From the IMG/VR virus record IMGVR_UViG_3300021519_000044, positions 1 through 30,737 of that record: a DNA stretch of 30,737 bases. The stretch is one strand, 5' to 3'. This DNA is from a virus. The stretch's first letter is position 1. The number at the start of each line of letters is the position of its first letter. The notes beneath the pieces are model-generated. The model ran no database searches, was not told the origin of the DNA, and was given only the letters and a program-made list of their open reading frames with translations. Of the stretch, positions 28,241-30,737 are shown piece by piece. The position numbers and the translations under genes were made by a program.

Positions 28241-30737
28241 TTAGAACAGTACGAACGACGCGACTCGGTAAGGCTGGATTGCGCGAACACCGCCGGACAC
28301 GGGTGTCAGATTCAACGCAGACCCCGTTGCCGGGTCAACCAGAGTCATAATCTGGTCTGCCCCAGACAGTTGAATCTTTGTGCAGATTCCGATCAACGTG
28401 TTGGTTCCGTTGGTCACCTGAATCTCCTCACCAAGCGAGTAGATCGGAGGATAGGTAACCCAGGAATATGCGCCAGCCTTTTTGAGTGTGCCATCCGTTG
28501 CGGACACAATGGTGAACGTATCCGCTAGCACGCCAACGTACCCGTTAACAGAGCAGACGTAGTTCTTGTGTGCGCCACCGCCACCGATGTTGATAGAACA
28601 CTGGTCGCCAACGCAGAACTCAACGCCGGTAGGAACCGAATTCTGGGCCGTGTAAAACACTCGGTTTGCGTTGTTTACCGGCCAAGTCGATGAACCCTGA
28701 GTGTCCGCGCCAAAGTTGTTGGCGATGAAATTGACGTTGAGGTTCGCCGGAAGCCGACCGTTGGCCGCAAACGTGCCCGCCGAGGTCATGTACTGCGTCA
28801 CATTACAAAGGCTGAAAGAACTTCCTCCGTACACCGTTTTTGCAGTGTTTCCGGTTACCTCCATGTTCAATCGGTAATACGAATCGTAGTCCGAATTACC
28901 CGTGTAGTTCGGCTTTGCGTCAATTACCAACGCTTTGACCATGTTCAGCACGGTGCCAGCGGTCGCCGCTGTCGTCGCCACATTTGCGCCCGTGTTTGAA
29001 TAGGTGATTTGAGTATTGAACGGGATTGTGAGCGTCCCGGTACCAGCCGAAGGCCCCGTATTCGCGCCAACGTTTGCGTAGGACACAGTAGAAGTGAGTG
29101 CCCCGTGCGTATTTGCCGTCACCACGGCGTTTGCCACGTCAAACCCTGATCCAACACCCGCCACGGTTATCGGTGCGCCAATGGGCACGGTAATGTCCCC
29201 GGTCAGTGTCAGCGTAGCCACATTTGCTGCTCGCTGAACCGTGGTGACGCTGTACGGACCTTGATTTCCGTAGTTTACCACATTCGTGATCGTGGCGTAC
29301 TGATCGTCGAACCCGGATCCGACACCCACAATCGCAGCCACATCCTCGACAAAGACTCCCGAGTTGTTGTTCTGCGCTTTGACCGAAAGCGTGGCGAAAT
29401 TCGCATTCCGGTAATACGACAACACCGTCAACGCAGAGGACGAAAGCGGAGCTACCAGATTGTTGTCCTTGCAATCCAACGTGCCGGTCACCTGAAACCG
29501 AGCGCACCCGCGAATCGCGCTGTTCCCCTCAAAATTGCACACCGACGAGGTCGTCATCTCGTAGGCGGGAACACCGCTGATCGCATTCACTGGCACCTGT
29601 TGCTCAATGAAGAACGAAGCATCCTCCAGCGTAGCCGACTTGATCGAAAAATCCCTGTTGGACTGTTGGTATCCACCGGCATACCCACCTGATGCCCTGA
29701 ATCCGTATGCGTAAATATTGTCTCCAGTCACTCCGCGAACGCAATCGCCCAGGCTTAACCAGTTCGAACATCCGTAAAACACGATCCCGTTGCTCTCCGT
29801 TCCAACCGGGTAATACGAATCCTTGATGTCGTTCACTACATTGCCGGAAGAAATGATGTTGTTGCAGTATTCAATGTGAATACCTGTCCGCGCACTGGTG
29901 ATGTTGTTGTTGGCCACCAAGATGTTTGCGGCTGCGCTGGACGGAACGAACGGAATCGGATTAACAATCGAACCGTACCCTGCAATGGCTATCGGAAATC
30001 CAGCGAACGGGGCACCGTACACATCCCCAATCACGTTCTTGAACACGTTGCCAATGAGCGAAATACTTCGATCCATGCCATTTGTTGCATTGATAAGAAT
30101 TCCAGCTCCGTTGTAGATCGTTTCGAAATAGCAGTTGGCAATGATCGTCTCCGCAACCGAATGGGTTGAGGCCACTGCTTTGTTCACCTCCCGCAAATAG
30201 CCGTATCCGCAGTAGTTGATGAACCTGCAATCGACTATCGTCAGTGAATCCAGCGTTCCCGATCCTGGATCTGTGCAAACCAAGTACCAAGGGTTCACGT
30301 TAGGCGCGATTCCCTTGAACGTAAGCCCACGGAACCACACCACACCCGTTCTGAAAAAGAACACCCGAGCGTCACCGCCTTGAGCGATTTGAATCGTGCC
30401 AGTACCAAACGCCCCAAAACTACCAAGGATGTTGAACGTGATGCTTTTCCCAGCAGTACCGATGAGCGTTCCGTCGATCTTAAAAACTACTCCATCCGGA
30501 ATATCGACGTAGTAAGGAGCGTAAGCCTCATCCACATTGCTCAACCGAAAGGTGTAACCCTTTGGGAAGTAAATGTTCTTGCAGCCCGAATCCAAGGCGT
30601 TCTTGAGTGCCTGGGTATCGTTTGCATATCCATCTCCCACCGCGCCGTACATTCGAACGTCCACGAACTCGTTGTTCATGTCCGTGAATCGTGTGCCGTT
30701 CCATATCTGGTAGGCCCGATTCGTGGTATCCCCGATG
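28241..30737 (-). CDS. Tail spike, pectate-lyase-like beta-helix (5' end cut by window)
   Basis: At least 831 residues. The frame stays open past the ATG at 30679 to the right edge (IGDTTNRAYQIWNGTRFTDM), so the true N-terminus lies outside. A Pectate_lyase_3-type entry follows: FVDVRMYGAVGDGYANDTQ, then KNIYFPKGYTF. Irregular beta-helix strands with Asn/Gly turns (NNITSARTGIHIEYCNNIIS) follow. The last half contains repeated strand-rich modules (GVGSGFD) and a compact end domain (KLSGADQIMTLVDPATGSAL). Such spikes bind and often cleave host polysaccharide. No catalytic residues can be fixed by eye. It is first in the minus-strand lysis block. Confidence 0.8.
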   Translation of the reverse strand, partial: IGDTTNRAYQIWNGTRFTDMNNEFVDVRMYGAVGDGYANDTQALKNALDSGCKNIYFPKGYTFRLSNVDEAYAPYYVDIPDGVVFKIDGTLIGTAGKSITFNILGSFGAFGTGTIQIAQGGDARVFFFRTGVVWFRGLTFKGIAPNVNPWYLVCTDPGSGTLDSLTIVDCRFINYCGYGYLREVNKAVASTHSVAETIIANCYFETIYNGAGILINATNGMDRSISLIGNVFKNVIGDVYGAPFAGFPIAIAGYGSIVNPIPFVPSSAAANILVANNNITSARTGIHIEYCNNIISSGNVVNDIKDSYYPVGTESNGIVFYGCSNWLSLGDCVRGVTGDNIYAYGFRASGGYAGGYQQSNRDFSIKSATLEDASFFIEQQVPVNAISGVPAYEMTTSSVCNFEGNSAIRGCARFQVTGTLDCKDNNLVAPLSSSALTVLSYYRNANFATLSVKAQNNNSGVFVEDVAAIVGVGSGFDDQYATITNVVNYGNQGPYSVTTVQRAANVATLTLTGDITVPIGAPITVAGVGSGFDVANAVVTANTHGALTSTVSYANVGANTGPSAGTGTLTIPFNTQITYSNTGANVATTAATAGTVLNMVKALVIDAKPNYTGNSDYDSYYRLNMEVTGNTAKTVYGGSSFSLCNVTQYMTSAGTFAANGRLPANLNVNFIANNFGADTQGSSTWPVNNANRVFYTAQNSVPTGVEFCVGDQCSINIGGGGAHKNYVCSVNGYVGVLADTFTIVSATDGTLKKAGAYSWVTYPPIYSLGEEIQVTNGTNTLIGICTKIQLSGADQIMTLVDPATGSALNLTPVSGGVRAIQPYRVASFVLF
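29031..29400 (-). repeat. Repeated beta-modules in the tail spike
   Basis: Two units of about 60 residues: one encoded around 29230-29400 (FATLSVKAQ ... VGVGSGFDDQYATITNVVNY) and one around 29031-29226 (VATLTLTGD ... AGVGSGFDVANAVVTAN). Shared elements are VATLxLxx or FATLSVxx, GVGSGFD and VxYxNxG. Such modules are common in phage fibres and spikes. A weaker third segment (ITYSNTGANVAT) adjoins. Confidence 0.7.

Noticed and set aside
1-30737. Prophage, tRNA, CRISPR array or insertion sequence
   Set aside because: No integrase, att-like direct repeats, tRNA cloverleaf, regularly spaced repeats or transposase were seen on reading both strands.

Overview
The window is a stretch of a tailed-phage genome, most likely a podovirus-like virus with a P22-type portal. 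It carries a large terminase, a P22-like portal with a long Gln/Ala-rich C-terminal helix, a coiled-coil scaffold-like protein, head-tail connector, collar, fibre and spike proteins, ejection-type internal virion proteins, and a lysis cassette. There is no integrase, repressor, tRNA, CRISPR array or insertion sequence, so nothing points to lysogeny. The host cannot be named. Many genes lack a Shine-Dalgarno sequence and several have A-rich leaders instead, which suggests a host lineage that relies little on SD pairing. Both ends are cut inside genes: a RuvC-like resolvase on the left and a beta-helix tail spike on the right.

Layout. (1) 2-6185, plus strand: replication and nucleotide module. 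It holds a RuvC-like nuclease, a metallophosphoesterase, a Dps-like protein, a DUF6378-like protein, a MazG/HisE-like pyrophosphohydrolase, a papain-like/MOA-like protein, an AT-rich HNH-AP2 homing endonuclease and a primase-helicase fusion. (2) 17422-6182, minus strand: a tightly packed tail and ejection operon. It runs from collagen-like/C1q-like fibre through a Cys-rich tail protein, collar protein and connector to three ejection-type proteins. A citrate-synthase-fold protein and a small sulfotransferase are embedded in it. (3) 17439-22014, plus strand: terminase, zinc-ribbon protein, portal. (4) 22018-25581: a carbohydrate island with two glycosyltransferases on minus, then a methyltransferase and a GH130-like beta-propeller on plus. 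(5) 25578-27106, plus strand: a small unknown and the scaffold-like protein, followed by a strong intrinsic terminator. (6) 30737-27103, minus strand: tail spike, a small unknown, two holin-like proteins and an overlapping spanin pair.

The genes change direction five times, with almost no DNA between the blocks: 4-nt overlap, 16 bp, 3 bp, 65 bp and 4-nt overlap. The plus-strand terminator at 27149-27184 therefore lies inside the antisense coding region of the outer spanin.

The most unusual content is accessory. A citrate-synthase-like protein appears to lack several catalytic positions and sits in the virion operon beside a PAPS-type sulfotransferase. Separately, a glycan island splits the normal portal-scaffold order. 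Together these suggest a phage that builds, methylates, trims or sulfates glycans, on its own virion or on the host surface. The major capsid protein and an endolysin are not in this window.
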